A stretch of 64,000 nt of DNA, from contig OX595986.1 of the NCBI GenBank assembly GCA_951394045.1, positions 496,001-560,000 of the forward strand, read 5' to 3'. The position numbers were made by a program, and so were the translations under genes. Below, piece by piece: positions 41,074-51,900 of the stretch. Origin of the DNA: Nitzschia sp. DOCU1. Taxonomy: Eukaryota; Bacillariophyta; Bacillariophyceae; Bacillariales; Bacillariaceae. How positions within the stretch are numbered: position 1 is the stretch's first letter; each line of letters opens with the position of its first letter. A model generated the notes under the pieces. It saw only the letters and a program-made list of their open reading frames with translations, was not told the origin of the DNA and searched no databases.

Positions 41074-43905
41074 TTACGAATTTCTATCGGGCCGGCGTTT
41101 GCGGCTTTCCCGCGTAGGTAGGCTGTTTGACGTTGATCGCCGGGCTAGGATGGGTTCTTCTTCTTCTTCCTCTTCACGTAATTTCGCTTCCTTGAGCTTA
41201 CGGGCTCGCTCATAGCGGCTTGCTGGGACGATGGGCTCCCCAACTCCATTGTGCAACGTCCAAAGCCAATTTTTGTACAAGTTGAGCCTCCATTCACTTT
41301 CCTGTTTCACAATTGGCGCCCAATCGTCACCCAGAAAACTTAGAATGCCCAGCCTTACCTGGGCCTCGGTACGGAGCAAGTTGCGAAAGGTGTCCATATC
41401 CATCCAGAATCTGGGATCTGGAGGGTCGGGGCGAACAATTTTATTCTGCCTGTTTGGAAGCTCACGGGCGTTATAGATTCTCTTTAGAGATCCATCTTCG
41501 TTTTGGTTCCTTCTTTGTCGGAGGCGTCGCTCATTAACTACAGCACCATCATCGTCAATCATGGGTGGTGTTTTCATGCCATTCCCACTTTCAGCTCGCC
41601 GATTTGATCTTCTTGATGAAGCTGGGTCGTCAGCCGGCTGTCGTTTCTTTTTCGTTGATAGTTTATCTCCACGGGCTTGAGGGCCATCGACATTAGTGCC
41701 CCCGCGGGTACGCCGTCGTTCTGACCTTTCCACGGCATCCTCGGAGAGCTTTGGCAATTGCTCCTGCTCCGCCGTATCCTCGGACTCGTCGGCTTTCCAC
41801 TTTTTCGATCTTTTAAATTTGGTTGACTCAGTTTCAACGGCTCGTCGACGGCGCCGCTCCGTCTCGTCCGCTTCGACTCGTATCTGCGCTTCGGCAATGG
41901 TTTCGACAAGCTCAATATCGGGGGCGTTGGTATCCGAAATCTTCCATTGGGGAGGAATACCCGAACGAGGACGGACAATCTGGTCCTCCAGAATGATCGA
42001 CAATGCTTCGGCTTGCATGGCCTGGATCTCCTCCACTTGGTACCCAAGACGAGTCAGATTTGTCAATGGAACGAATGCAAGAGCATTTCGGATGTCTTTG
42101 TACACTACAAATCGATCGTCTGACTTTTCTGCTTCTGGCTCTTTTTGCGTTGATGTTGCTTCCTTTTGATGTGTCTCCAAAGTGTCTCGAGTTCTGTTCT
42201 GGTCCAAAACCACATTTTGTTGCTGTATCGATTCACCAACAACGTTAGAGGTCGTGACATCTACCGGTTTTGTACTCGATCGCTCGGTTTCGGTGGCCTT
42301 TTTCGTGGATGTGTTCGCCTCATCCGTCCTTTTCACTTGTGGTGAACGAGATGTAGTCGTGGAAGTTGGCTCATTTGTTCTTCTACTAGACCAACGTTCC
42401 TTTTCTTGGTCCAATGCCTGCAATTTTCCCATCAATTCCTTGGCTTGTTCGATATTTGCCACAATCTGGACCTTCTTGTTCGATGGTGACGAAGATTGCG
42501 TCAAAGTAGTAGGCCCTACCGTCCAAGCCGATGGCAATCCTAGAGTCCGAGGCCGTCGAATGTTATCTTGCACAATGATCGCGAGAGCATCTGGCTGAAG
42601 CTCTTGGATTTCGTCTCGAATGTAGCCCAAATCCTTGAGCACCTTCATTTCCACCATGGTCCAGCCTTTTTTAGAATCTCGATACACAATGACATCAGAA
42701 GCTAGCGTGGTAGGAGCAGCGACGTTGGGAGTATCGGTAGTTTCCGCCACTTTCAATTCCGTTGGGTGATCGATGGTTTTTGGTTCCTTTCTACTCGTCA
42801 GTGGACTCAGACGAGCACCCAATCCGGTTTCCCGCGCCGAAGTTTCGTTGGATTTTGCACTTGGCGGCATTTCAGCTTGCTCGTTTTGACCTTCCTTTTT
42901 TGGATCGTCGAACAGTTTCGAGTCCGTCGTCGTGGCCACTTTGTCTCGCGTACTGGCGGTCAAAGTTTCAAGTGTTTCACCAACAGAATCTTCAAGAGAT
43001 GTTGTTGTTGTATCATCATCCACTTGAGCAGTAGCTACAGCAGAAGTATTTTTTGTCGTTGTAGATGCTGCAAGTGCCATTTCGGAATCTACAGCCTGCT
43101 GCTGGCACAATTCGGTTGCCATCAATGGTCCCCCTGGCACAGTTTCATTGTTGTCCTGCAATGCGTCCTCCACAGTTATCACGGTCTTTTCCAAATCGAT
43201 AGGAGTTTGTGCTATAGCACTGAGTTTTTCTTCCTCCTTGTCATTGTCATTGTCATTGGCAGACTTGATTTCGGTGGTGGAAACAACATTGGTCGTAGCG
43301 GGTGAGGGTGGCGACGATGACTCTTCCTTATTAGGAGCTAACGACGAGTCGGAAGGTGTGTCGTCGTTCTTGAGAGGCGAGATGATTGTAGTAGTAGAAG
43401 TAATAGTTTCTGCAGTGTTTGTGGTTGTTTTCTCCTTGGTAGAACTCGTCGTCGTCGTCGTCGAGGCAGATGACGAAACCTGCATGCTATAGTGAAGGAC
43501 GGCTGGCCACTTGGATTGACAAACGTCTTGTCCTAAAATATCCAAAACATACTCTTGGTACCAATCTGGATCCAACTGTTTCACTTGATCATGTAATTGA
43601 CGTCGTAATGGCATGTCGTCGTCGATATTTTCCGCTGTTGGGTCGTGGTGGTTGTCGGCGTCGTCGTCAGTCCTGACAGCACTAAGGATAAATGTTGTTC
43701 GTGGTTGGCAACGTTGAGTGCTGGCAGTAGGTATCATCGACGTCCATGCAAACGATCGACCCATCCATGGCATGGCACCAGGTGAAATATATCCCCAGAC
43801 AATTTGCGTATCGACAAGTAGTAGCAACATTCTCCGTAGCCATATTGAGAGAATCAACCGACGACCATTATTGGACTTGACGCCCGTCGGATGATGCCAA
43901 GCCAT
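41074..43905 (-). CDS. Large low-complexity protein with a duplicated ~60-residue module
   Basis: A 943-residue protein starting at ATG 43905. I do not recognise a named family. The N-terminus has a basic and hydrophobic stretch (WLRRMLLLLVDTQIVWGY) that may be a signal. Long Thr/Ser/Glu-rich linkers separate ordered parts. A module of ~60 residues occurs twice (~403-462 and ~596-655). Each runs V-Y-[RK]-D, a hydrophobic segment, LGY, EIQ, ALxII, RPR and a final Trp. Another ordered part near residues 116-160 contains LDPDWYQEYVLDILGQD. The C-terminal ~100 residues are folded-looking and end in a Lys/Glu/Arg-rich tail. The modules are the best handle on function. Confidence 0.75.
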   Translation of the reverse strand: MAWHHPTGVKSNNGRRLILSIWLRRMLLLLVDTQIVWGYISPGAMPWMGRSFAWTSMIPTASTQRCQPRTTFILSAVRTDDDADNHHDPTAENIDDDMPLRRQLHDQVKQLDPDWYQEYVLDILGQDVCQSKWPAVLHYSMQVSSSASTTTTTSSTKEKTTTNTAETITSTTTIISPLKNDDTPSDSSLAPNKEESSSPPSPATTNVVSTTEIKSANDNDNDKEEEKLSAIAQTPIDLEKTVITVEDALQDNNETVPGGPLMATELCQQQAVDSEMALAASTTTKNTSAVATAQVDDDTTTTSLEDSVGETLETLTASTRDKVATTTDSKLFDDPKKEGQNEQAEMPPSAKSNETSARETGLGARLSPLTSRKEPKTIDHPTELKVAETTDTPNVAAPTTLASDVIVYRDSKKGWTMVEMKVLKDLGYIRDEIQELQPDALAIIVQDNIRRPRTLGLPSAWTVGPTTLTQSSSPSNKKVQIVANIEQAKELMGKLQALDQEKERWSSRRTNEPTSTTTSRSPQVKRTDEANTSTKKATETERSSTKPVDVTTSNVVGESIQQQNVVLDQNRTRDTLETHQKEATSTQKEPEAEKSDDRFVVYKDIRNALAFVPLTNLTRLGYQVEEIQAMQAEALSIILEDQIVRPRSGIPPQWKISDTNAPDIELVETIAEAQIRVEADETERRRRRAVETESTKFKRSKKWKADESEDTAEQEQLPKLSEDAVERSERRRTRGGTNVDGPQARGDKLSTKKKRQPADDPASSRRSNRRAESGNGMKTPPMIDDDGAVVNERRLRQRRNQNEDGSLKRIYNARELPNRQNKIVRPDPPDPRFWMDMDTFRNLLRTEAQVRLGILSFLGDDWAPIVKQESEWRLNLYKNWLWTLHNGVGEPIVPASRYERARKLKEAKLREEEEEEEPILARRSTSNSLPTRESRKRRPDRNS

Positions 43906-44368
43906 TTTCGTCGGTTGGAATTCGAGTAGAAACAAAGGACTCGTCAAAATCACTGTTCGTAATTGAAACGATAAAGAGAAGAGATCATTCGAAATAAAGG
44001 GAATTGGCTGTAATGGAGCTTTCTGGAACTGGCAAAGGAGTTAACAATAGCAACACAAAAAGCGAAAGAGTAGCAGAGCCGTCGATCGCGAGAAAGAAAA
44101 AATGTGGGGCGGGCGCGAGATGAGAGATGTCAAACACGTGGAGCAATATTGTGTGATCAAAGGAGTCGAAAGATCTCTTTTGGATTAACCAGATTAAACC
44201 GTCTTGCCATCGTACGGATTCTCACCACCCCACATTTTTTTTTCGCCGAACATCCAAGAAGACGACCATGAGATCAAAGGACAAAGCAATCGACGGCGGA
44301 AAAGCAAATAGGATATCTTGTAAACGACGTATTGAGACCCCATCTACGACCCCCGTGTCTCTGTTGAC
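43906..44368. other. Bidirectional promoter region
   Basis: About 0.46 kb between two divergent long genes. It holds both promoters and 5' UTRs. No open frame of note. The frame of the left gene stays open to about 43953 but without an ATG. Confidence 0.5.
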
Positions 44369-47140
44369 ATGCCTTCTTCTTGTAGGGCCGTCGAGGCGGC
44401 AGTGCGGAGAACTCAGGTACGGTTACGACCCGTGGCCACATCCATATTGTTACGGCGGCCTTTACCCCACAACAGCAGCAACGCGACCAGCAGTTATTCC
44501 GCAAGATGTGGTACAATGTTGAGTAGTGAATCCACAATATTGTCTCGATCCAGAAAAGGACGAATACGGCAACATCGAGCCTATTACGCTCCAGCGGATT
44601 GGACGACAACGACAACGACGCCCGACTCGACCATGCCACATCGGCATTTTCATTCGACCAAATTTGACAATGGACGCAAGAATCATGCTGCTGCAGCAGC
44701 AAGTAGTACGACATTACCCAACTGGGCGGACAATTCATCCTTGACAGAAGAGGAGGATTCCGACGCTGACTCGGAAATTCAAAAGAAACGAAAACGACGA
44801 TTCCGAGCGGCGACTTTCAAAGCTAAATTACTATTAGAAAACTGGAAGAATGGACAAGCCGAACTCAAGGAATGTTTTCAAGACTACTATGCCAGCGTAT
44901 TGTTGGGTTCAACAGCCGAGCCTACAACATCCACGCAAGTTATGGACGGTGCTTCAGTACCATTTTCCATGGCCGAGCTAAATTCCTTTTCGCATCCTTC
45001 ACCAGCAGATGTGACTTGGCAGCAAATGGTTCAATCCGAAGAAGCATTTGCCAAACTTTGTTCGGCCTGTGACGAGAGTTTGGTAGATCTTGGATCCATC
45101 TTTCGTCTCACCCAAGACAATTATGATGACAATGACGACAATGACGGCGACAATGTGGAGAATGACGCGAACGACGAATCGAACGCTTCTGCTGGCAAAC
45201 ATGTTCCTTATATACTAAAACTTCCCAATGGTCCTCCCCTTCCCAGCCGACACAATAAGATTGATCAGGAGATTATGGAACACTTTAAAGACATTTTGTT
45301 CTTTTGGGAACGGATACGAAAAGAAAGAACCTTCATTGTACAAGCTTTGCAGCCTGTGGGATACCCAAATGTCGAATCCAACGAAACGTCAAAGACTGAG
45401 AATACCAAACCGACGACCACTTGGGGTATTGGAGCTTTGTTACGATTCCTTCCAGGAGGGTATTCGGGTGATGAGGTTGCGGATGGTGGTAATACTAGCA
45501 CCAAGAGCATCCCCATTGTGCAAGCCCACGCCTCTTTGGAGCATGCTCCGAGTCAGATTCAATACACAACCTTGATGGGAAGAATGTTTTACTCTTTTCC
45601 TCGTCAGAACTTGGCTCCATCAGATTGGTATTCACAACGCGCCAAGCAAATGCAAGATGTAGTGGACCAGGCGCCCACTGTGGAGGTCCTGTCGAAAAAG
45701 TCGATTCTCCTGCTGGTACGAGCTTATTGGGATATAGGAACGCTCACCGGCTGCAAACAAGCAGAAGAATTGTACCATCGATACCCGTTTGCTCGACAAA
45801 ATGTCATTGCATATGTCTTGCACGGATACTGGAAGTTGACGAAACAACAAACCGACGAGAATGTCGCTTCCAAGACTCATGCCGGTATAGCTACGGTACA
45901 GGTCATGAAATTACTGCTCACGGATCGATCCGATGTGAGACGCCGTAACCATCTCTTCCCCTTTGCGTACCAATGTCTTTTGAATACTTCGCCCGAGTCT
46001 GTCAATGGGTACTACGGTTATATCGAGGAATTGGCAAGGCGAAAGTTTGGACTTCAGCAGTGGGAACAGATGGTTTCGCCAAGAATACATGGCAGGAGAC
46101 TTGAGCTCAAAGCCAGGGACATTTCTACTGTGCATTATCTTATTCAACTATTTGGTCGACCTCCCTCTTCGGATTCCAATAATATCAATGAGACTCTTGT
46201 CGATGAAAATTTTGAACGAGCCATGCGACTGCTAGATCTTTTGTGCAAAGGATTCGTCGTGGGAGAACTTCAAGATACTTTTCACCGGTCAACGTTTCAC
46301 ATGTTGCTAGGAAATATGGTACATCGTCGAAAGCGTCGTCAGCGGAGTCGTCAAGAAACGCAACAAGATTTTGACGACGCCATGACCATTCTCAGGTGCA
46401 TGGTCTCGTGTAAAGCTTGGTGGCCGAATGGTAATACTTGGGATATGATATGTTTCTTGGCGCATGATGGACCACAAATGGATGAAGTGTGGCGCAAACA
46501 CGAACTTTGGACGGCCATGAAGGGCGAAACTGGATTGAGGTTATTATCAGTGACACATTGTGCATTGAATTCCTGGGCCAGAACAGCTCGCTACATCAAG
46601 CAATCTAGTACGTCAACCGAGGTGGAAGGCAACACCACCAACAACAATATGGATTCTTTGAATGAAGAATTACTGCCATCGCAGCGGGCTTGGCAGCTTT
46701 TCCAATCTCTACGCAACTATTCAAGTCCCTATTTCTTCGCCAAGGACCCAAGTCTTGTTCAGCACTTGTACAATCCCGACGATGCCCCGGACGAGGCCGT
46801 ATATTCAAAGATATGGCGCATTTGTTCTATTGTAGGAGATTGGAATACGGCTCGAAAGGTTTACGAGGTGGCCCAAGAAGAGCAAAGTGTCAACGGTCGG
46901 GAGCTGTACTTCAAGGCGAGTACGTACACCGCCTTTTTGAATTGTCTTATCCACTGTCCGGATCAAGATCTTCGCTATTCTTTAGCCGAGCAAGTGTATG
47001 AGGAGGCCTTGAAGACAGGGCACACGAGCGTTTCGATGCAATCTGCTTTGGAACTCGTTCACCCCGAACTCTATGCTCGACTCAAGAGCGATAATGACGA
47101 CGAGGACGGTGACAGCGAAGACACAGAAGAATCTGACTAG
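44369..47140 (+). CDS. Organellar PPR-like helical protein
   Basis: A 923-residue intronless protein starting at ATG 44369. The first ~100 residues are rich in Arg, Ser and Thr with no acidic run, consistent with a mitochondrial presequence. An acidic, Asn/Asp-rich segment (DDNDDNDGDN) sits near residue 250. The rest is mainly helical. The C-terminal part has stretches with PPR-like spacing: VYSKIWRICSIVGDWNTARK, then STYTAFLNCLIHCPDQDLR and LAEQVYEEALKTGH. PPR proteins bind organellar RNA, so RNA processing in mitochondria is a reasonable but unproven idea. No catalytic motif was seen. Confidence 0.7.
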   Translation: MPSSCRAVEAAVRRTQVRLRPVATSILLRRPLPHNSSNATSSYSARCGTMLSSESTILSRSRKGRIRQHRAYYAPADWTTTTTTPDSTMPHRHFHSTKFDNGRKNHAAAAASSTTLPNWADNSSLTEEEDSDADSEIQKKRKRRFRAATFKAKLLLENWKNGQAELKECFQDYYASVLLGSTAEPTTSTQVMDGASVPFSMAELNSFSHPSPADVTWQQMVQSEEAFAKLCSACDESLVDLGSIFRLTQDNYDDNDDNDGDNVENDANDESNASAGKHVPYILKLPNGPPLPSRHNKIDQEIMEHFKDILFFWERIRKERTFIVQALQPVGYPNVESNETSKTENTKPTTTWGIGALLRFLPGGYSGDEVADGGNTSTKSIPIVQAHASLEHAPSQIQYTTLMGRMFYSFPRQNLAPSDWYSQRAKQMQDVVDQAPTVEVLSKKSILLLVRAYWDIGTLTGCKQAEELYHRYPFARQNVIAYVLHGYWKLTKQQTDENVASKTHAGIATVQVMKLLLTDRSDVRRRNHLFPFAYQCLLNTSPESVNGYYGYIEELARRKFGLQQWEQMVSPRIHGRRLELKARDISTVHYLIQLFGRPPSSDSNNINETLVDENFERAMRLLDLLCKGFVVGELQDTFHRSTFHMLLGNMVHRRKRRQRSRQETQQDFDDAMTILRCMVSCKAWWPNGNTWDMICFLAHDGPQMDEVWRKHELWTAMKGETGLRLLSVTHCALNSWARTARYIKQSSTSTEVEGNTTNNNMDSLNEELLPSQRAWQLFQSLRNYSSPYFFAKDPSLVQHLYNPDDAPDEAVYSKIWRICSIVGDWNTARKVYEVAQEEQSVNGRELYFKASTYTAFLNCLIHCPDQDLRYSLAEQVYEEALKTGHTSVSMQSALELVHPELYARLKSDNDDEDGDSEDTEESD

Positions 47141-47253
47141 CAAGTTCGTTGATTGATTGATAGCTAGCTAGTGTACTACATGTAGCTATGGCAAGACTGC
47201 TGCCGACAGTCGTCCAGATTCTATTCATCTTACTCAATAGTGGGTGTCTAGTA

Positions 47254-48438
47254 TTAGCTACTCTTCGTTTTGCACTCGGGCGGTATCTCGTCGAAAGGAC
47301 AGGACTTGTACTTGGTACCGTCCACTTTGACCACACTACGAATTTCATGTTCCAATTGCAAGATAGGTCCGTCTTGAACATTTTCGGGATCTACAATGTT
47401 CAAACATCGAAACATGCAATCCTGCAAGGCTTGGTCGAGTGTGTAAGCCCGCCGCGAAAAACGTGGATTGACATAGGCAACACCCAACTCGGCGGCTCGT
47501 TGATAGGTGGCAGATAGATCCGCCACATACATTGAAATGTGAGGTCCATAGTTGGATGGGAAGAATGGGCTCCCGTCTGGAATATCGTCATGTTCCTCAT
47601 CGCGCAAGTCAACGTGGGAAGTTGATGTCGTCGAGGAGTGCGGCCGAAATGTCAGTGTCTGGTAGGGCCCCACTTGGATTTGGATACAATCTACGTCTTT
47701 GCAATCTTCAACGATTATAGCTCCAAGTACTTGCTCATAGAAGCGTCCGATTCCCGCCAAATTGGCTTCCATAGGCGTATGGATTGTCAAATCTCGCATT
47801 GCTAATCCTTCCGATTCCTCACCGGGCTGTTTGCCTCGTGGATCACGGTCGCTTCCCTGTACGAGCTTGAATTTAGATCCCCATGGATCTGTTACTTTCA
47901 ACACCATATCACCATTGTCCTCGGCTGTTTCTAGCTGGAACATGGAACCCTCCAAACTGGGCGCAATCGTTGAATACCGTTCCAACAGAGACTGCAAATC
48001 CTGATAGACTAGAGTAATGACACCATCCAGTACTTGTGCTTGTGGCTTGCCTTGAGGTAAATGAAATTGATGCGCTCCAATATTTGCCCAGATCGTTCTC
48101 TTTTTGCTGCTTTCGTTCAATGGTGGCAGTCCGAATTGTTTTCGCCGCGTCGGATGTTCCAGGTTGTCCAGTTTGCGTGGATCCAAGGCACACTGTAAAA
48201 AGTCGAAATAAAAGGCGAGCAACCAGTCTTGTCGTCCTTTTTCATGATTGATATTCCAATGATCAAGAATCAACACATTGTTGTTTGCTGTTTGTTTATG
48301 TTGTGACGCCGCGGCCGAGGACTCGTGTGTAAAAGAAGACCGGGCGGAAAAAGCGTTCGCCCAAAGATTTCCACCACGGAAACATACCAGCACCACAATA
48401 CTCAAAGGGACAGAAATCACGTAACGCAAAAGCCGCAT
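47254..48438 (-). CDS. Plastid-targeted VOC (glyoxalase/dioxygenase-like) protein
   Basis: A 394-residue protein starting at ATG 48438: a signal peptide (MRLLRYVISVPLSIVVLVCF) ending ANAFSARS, an ASAFAP-like plastid site. Two vicinal-oxygen-chelate half-modules appear. The first contains TIWANIGAHQFHLPQGKPQ and VTDPWGSKFKLV. The second contains LTIHTPMEANLAGIGRFYEQ, VGPYQTLTFR and GPHISMYVADLSATYQRAAE. The His and Glu/Asp positions in these strands could bind a metal. Glyoxalase I, dioxygenase and resistance-type folds share this pattern, so the reaction cannot be named. The 3' end converges with the PPR-like gene, with about 110 nt between. Confidence 0.8.
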   Translation of the reverse strand: MRLLRYVISVPLSIVVLVCFRGGNLWANAFSARSSFTHESSAAASQHKQTANNNVLILDHWNINHEKGRQDWLLAFYFDFLQCALDPRKLDNLEHPTRRKQFGLPPLNESSKKRTIWANIGAHQFHLPQGKPQAQVLDGVITLVYQDLQSLLERYSTIAPSLEGSMFQLETAEDNGDMVLKVTDPWGSKFKLVQGSDRDPRGKQPGEESEGLAMRDLTIHTPMEANLAGIGRFYEQVLGAIIVEDCKDVDCIQIQVGPYQTLTFRPHSSTTSTSHVDLRDEEHDDIPDGSPFFPSNYGPHISMYVADLSATYQRAAELGVAYVNPRFSRRAYTLDQALQDCMFRCLNIVDPENVQDGPILQLEHEIRSVVKVDGTKYKSCPFDEIPPECKTKSS

Positions 48439-48919
48439 GTTTCGGTCATGTATTAGATGCGGGCACTGACGAGAGGGGTAGGGTTTTGAAGTCAAAGTAG
48501 CAGATCGTTTGCCGCCCGAACGTCAAAGGCGATGAGATGAGGGCAGATGTCGACGATGACGATGATGGATGCAAGCGAGATGAGGTTAAAAAATAGAAGT
48601 CGTTTTGGTCGTCTCTTATACGTCAGCAACGCTGGGGGCATATATCTCGCTCGCGCGTGAGAGCCAGCGAGACGGACGATGGCGACTTCTTCGACTGCAT
48701 GAATGGCCACAAAAACGCGCCCATCGATCTTTTTCTCTCGTAGTGTGGTCATTTGTATTGCTATTCCTATCCGCCTGTGTTTTCTCATTGTCCCCTCCTC
48801 GTTTGTATCACTCAACCGGTCTTTTGAGAGAGCCGAGTATGATACGTAGCCAGTCGTTGTGAATCCATCGTCGAAGTCGATCCTTTCTCTGCAACTCGAC
48901 CAGAACCAAACTTTCCTGA
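48439..48919. other. Bidirectional promoter region
   Basis: About 0.48 kb between the divergent VOC and MSH1-like genes. Contains both 5' regions. Overlapping small frames are not supported as genes. Confidence 0.5.
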
Positions 48920-51900
48920 ATGGAGTTGTTGGCGTTCCTTGTCTCGTCGTCGTTGTCGTCGTCGTCGTCCAAGAGACTCGCCATTCCAATACGGCGCCGG
49001 CATTGCCGCCGTAATCGGTCCGTGTGGCTATTTCATCGTGGTACCACTACTGTCAGTGTTTCTATTCCTATTGCTATCGTCGTCATGTCATTTCTACTGC
49101 TCGCGACATGTCGACGGCGGACTGCGTCATTGTTGTTTGTCAAGGCATTGCCATTGGCACCACGGCGTTCTGGTGCACCGCCTTGTCAATGGGGGCCTGG
49201 TACTACTACTACATCTGCTCGAATTCACGCGGATTGGCACCGTATACATGCTTCCTTTGCTTCGGCTTTGCAGCAGTCCACCTGGAATGACAACACTAAC
49301 GACAATACGGAAGATAATGTTCAACTAGAAGCTCTGGAAGCCCAGATTGCCAAGTACAACGATGGAATTCCCATCAATGTACTAAGTCCCAAGCAAGTAT
49401 CCATGGCAGTGTTTGGCAGAATTCAGTCGGCTGCCAAGTCGGTACTACAAGAGGCCATGGTGGATGAAACGCTACCAGCCGAAAAACGTCAACTTGCTCA
49501 TCTCATTTTATCTTGTCGGTCTTTGATGCAACAAAAACAACAACAAGAACAAGGTACAGAGGAGGAGGGCCTTGCTAATGAGAATAATGACATGGGGTTA
49601 CTACAAGCGACCGGGGAAATGGAGGAATCGGACTTGGATGAAGGGCCTGTATCCGAAGATTCCATTGATGATTTCTCGGTAGTTGAAGAAGATTCTCCAT
49701 TCACTGATAACCGTGGATCTACTACTTTTGCTAGTCCTGTGAGAGGATCTTATCATCATCAAGTCACGTACGAGCAAATGGTGGATTCCATGTTTGATCG
49801 CCTCAAGTCGAAACTCGACAATTACTGGAGAGAACCTCTCAAAAGCATTTCGCGTCCGGTCGCTCGAGATTTGTTGAGGCAGCTCGATCCAACGGAATGT
49901 CCCATGGGATTTGATCCAGCAGCATCACCCAAGAATTCGAGAGCGGTCATCTCGTCTGCCGCAGGCAAAAAGGGAAGCTTCTTGGCCTTTTGTCGGGAAC
50001 AAAAGCGATTGTATCCACAATGTATCATTTTGACGCGCATGGGAGATTTTTATGAAACCTTTGGCATTGATGCGATCATGTTGGTGGAACATGTTGGATT
50101 GAATCCAATGGGAGGCAAAGTCAAGGCCGGATGTCCCTATCGTAATATTCAAGCGACGTTGAATGGATTGACCGAACAAGGATTCAGTGTCTGTGTCTAT
50201 GAAGAAGTCGGCCAAACGGCTTCCAACAAACTCAAGACGCGGATATTGTCACAAATCGTATCGCCAGCGTCACCGACCTATCTCTACGATCACAACTGGC
50301 TGTTAGGATCCGACCATCAAGATAATGGCGTGGCTCTAGATCAATTGCCTCCCTCGCGACCTTGTGTCGGAATTGTTTGTACCGCCGCGGGATATCACAT
50401 GATGGAAGTATCATTGGAAGAACGATCTGTCGAATATTCGGAACGTTTGACTCCAGAAGCGGTAGCTTGTCGATTGGCGGCGTATCCACCAGCAGAGCCG
50501 TTGGTGTATATTCCATCTCCCACCGAGTCAACATCCGTAGCTTCATTGCCTTTTTTACCTCATCCGAATCGTCCAAGCACAGTTGCTGAGCGAGAACTTG
50601 TGGAAACACATTTGGGTGGATACCGGATGCGTACTGTGGTACTGCCACCTCATTTGATAGCAAACACCAGAGGATCCGAGTCGGAACGGTACATTCACGC
50701 CATTGTAGATACGCTTCTGCAGTGGAATGAAAAGCGCCACGATGAAGGCCACGATTTGACGAGTTCTAGCCGAAGGGCGGGAGGTAGCATTCCGGAACAA
50801 CGACCCAGCCCTGCCGACTTTACAGTCTCAAAGGCATCTGCACATACATATCCCTTGTATCTGGAAACTGCCAGCCAGCTAGGTTTGCTCAACGACCCAG
50901 CCATTCCTTCCTTGATTGCACATGTACTGGACGAGGCTGCCCCTGCCTCTACGAGGAGATTTCTGAAACGCTATTTGCTGGTACCGCCGCCCCCCGAAGT
51001 TGCCCGAGCCATGGCCAAGCTTGTTCAGTCGCTGATGGACGATAATCATAACAACGCAGTGCTACCACGGCTGACAGTTCCACCGTTGGGTAAAGTGTTA
51101 AGTTTGATTCGGGCTGGACAAGCGAGTGCCTCAATATATGGAGAACTGCTACACACTCTGGCTGTAACGAGGTTTGTGTTGGGTGGGCAATCCTTTCACC
51201 GACTACCTGTGGACGCGTTGTTGACGCTTTGCTCGCATGAAAGCGGGCTAGTGGCAGAGCAACAATCTTTAGCGCTCCGCTGCCAACAGGCCATGGATGC
51301 GATTGAAGCGGTCATTTGTCCGTCTCATCATGTGGAGGATGAATTGCTCCAACCGTTTGACCAAGAATCGTCGAATTTTTCCTTGGAAGATCCATTGACG
51401 CACTACCGATACTTACCCGATGCCTTTGTTGAACGAAATGAATTGACATGGCGGGGTCGCGTCCAACGACAAGTCGCCGAGCGATCGTATAAACGAGTGG
51501 AAGACGCCGGACGGCATCTCGACGAGGCCATTGCTCGAGACTTTATCAAGGGCGACGGAAGCAATCAAGGTCAGATCGTACAAGATATTTTCAACAACTT
51601 GCTGGTCTTGAAAAAGGTGCCAGCCGGTGGGAATGCAAAGGATTATATACAACCTCATGATCGCCACGGCAAGAAGATCGCTTCAAGGTATACAACGGAA
51701 AATGTTCAACAAGCACTGTCGGAATATGTTTCTGCTTGCGACAAGGCGTGCGAGGAAGTATCATCCATTCTATCCCATCTGGCCAAGACGTTGCAAGACG
51801 ATGGTCATATTCCAGCTATTATCCAATCGGCCCACTTGAATCTGGCCTTGTCGGCGGCCTATCATCATTCCGTCAAGGCTACAAAGCAAAATTGGTACTT

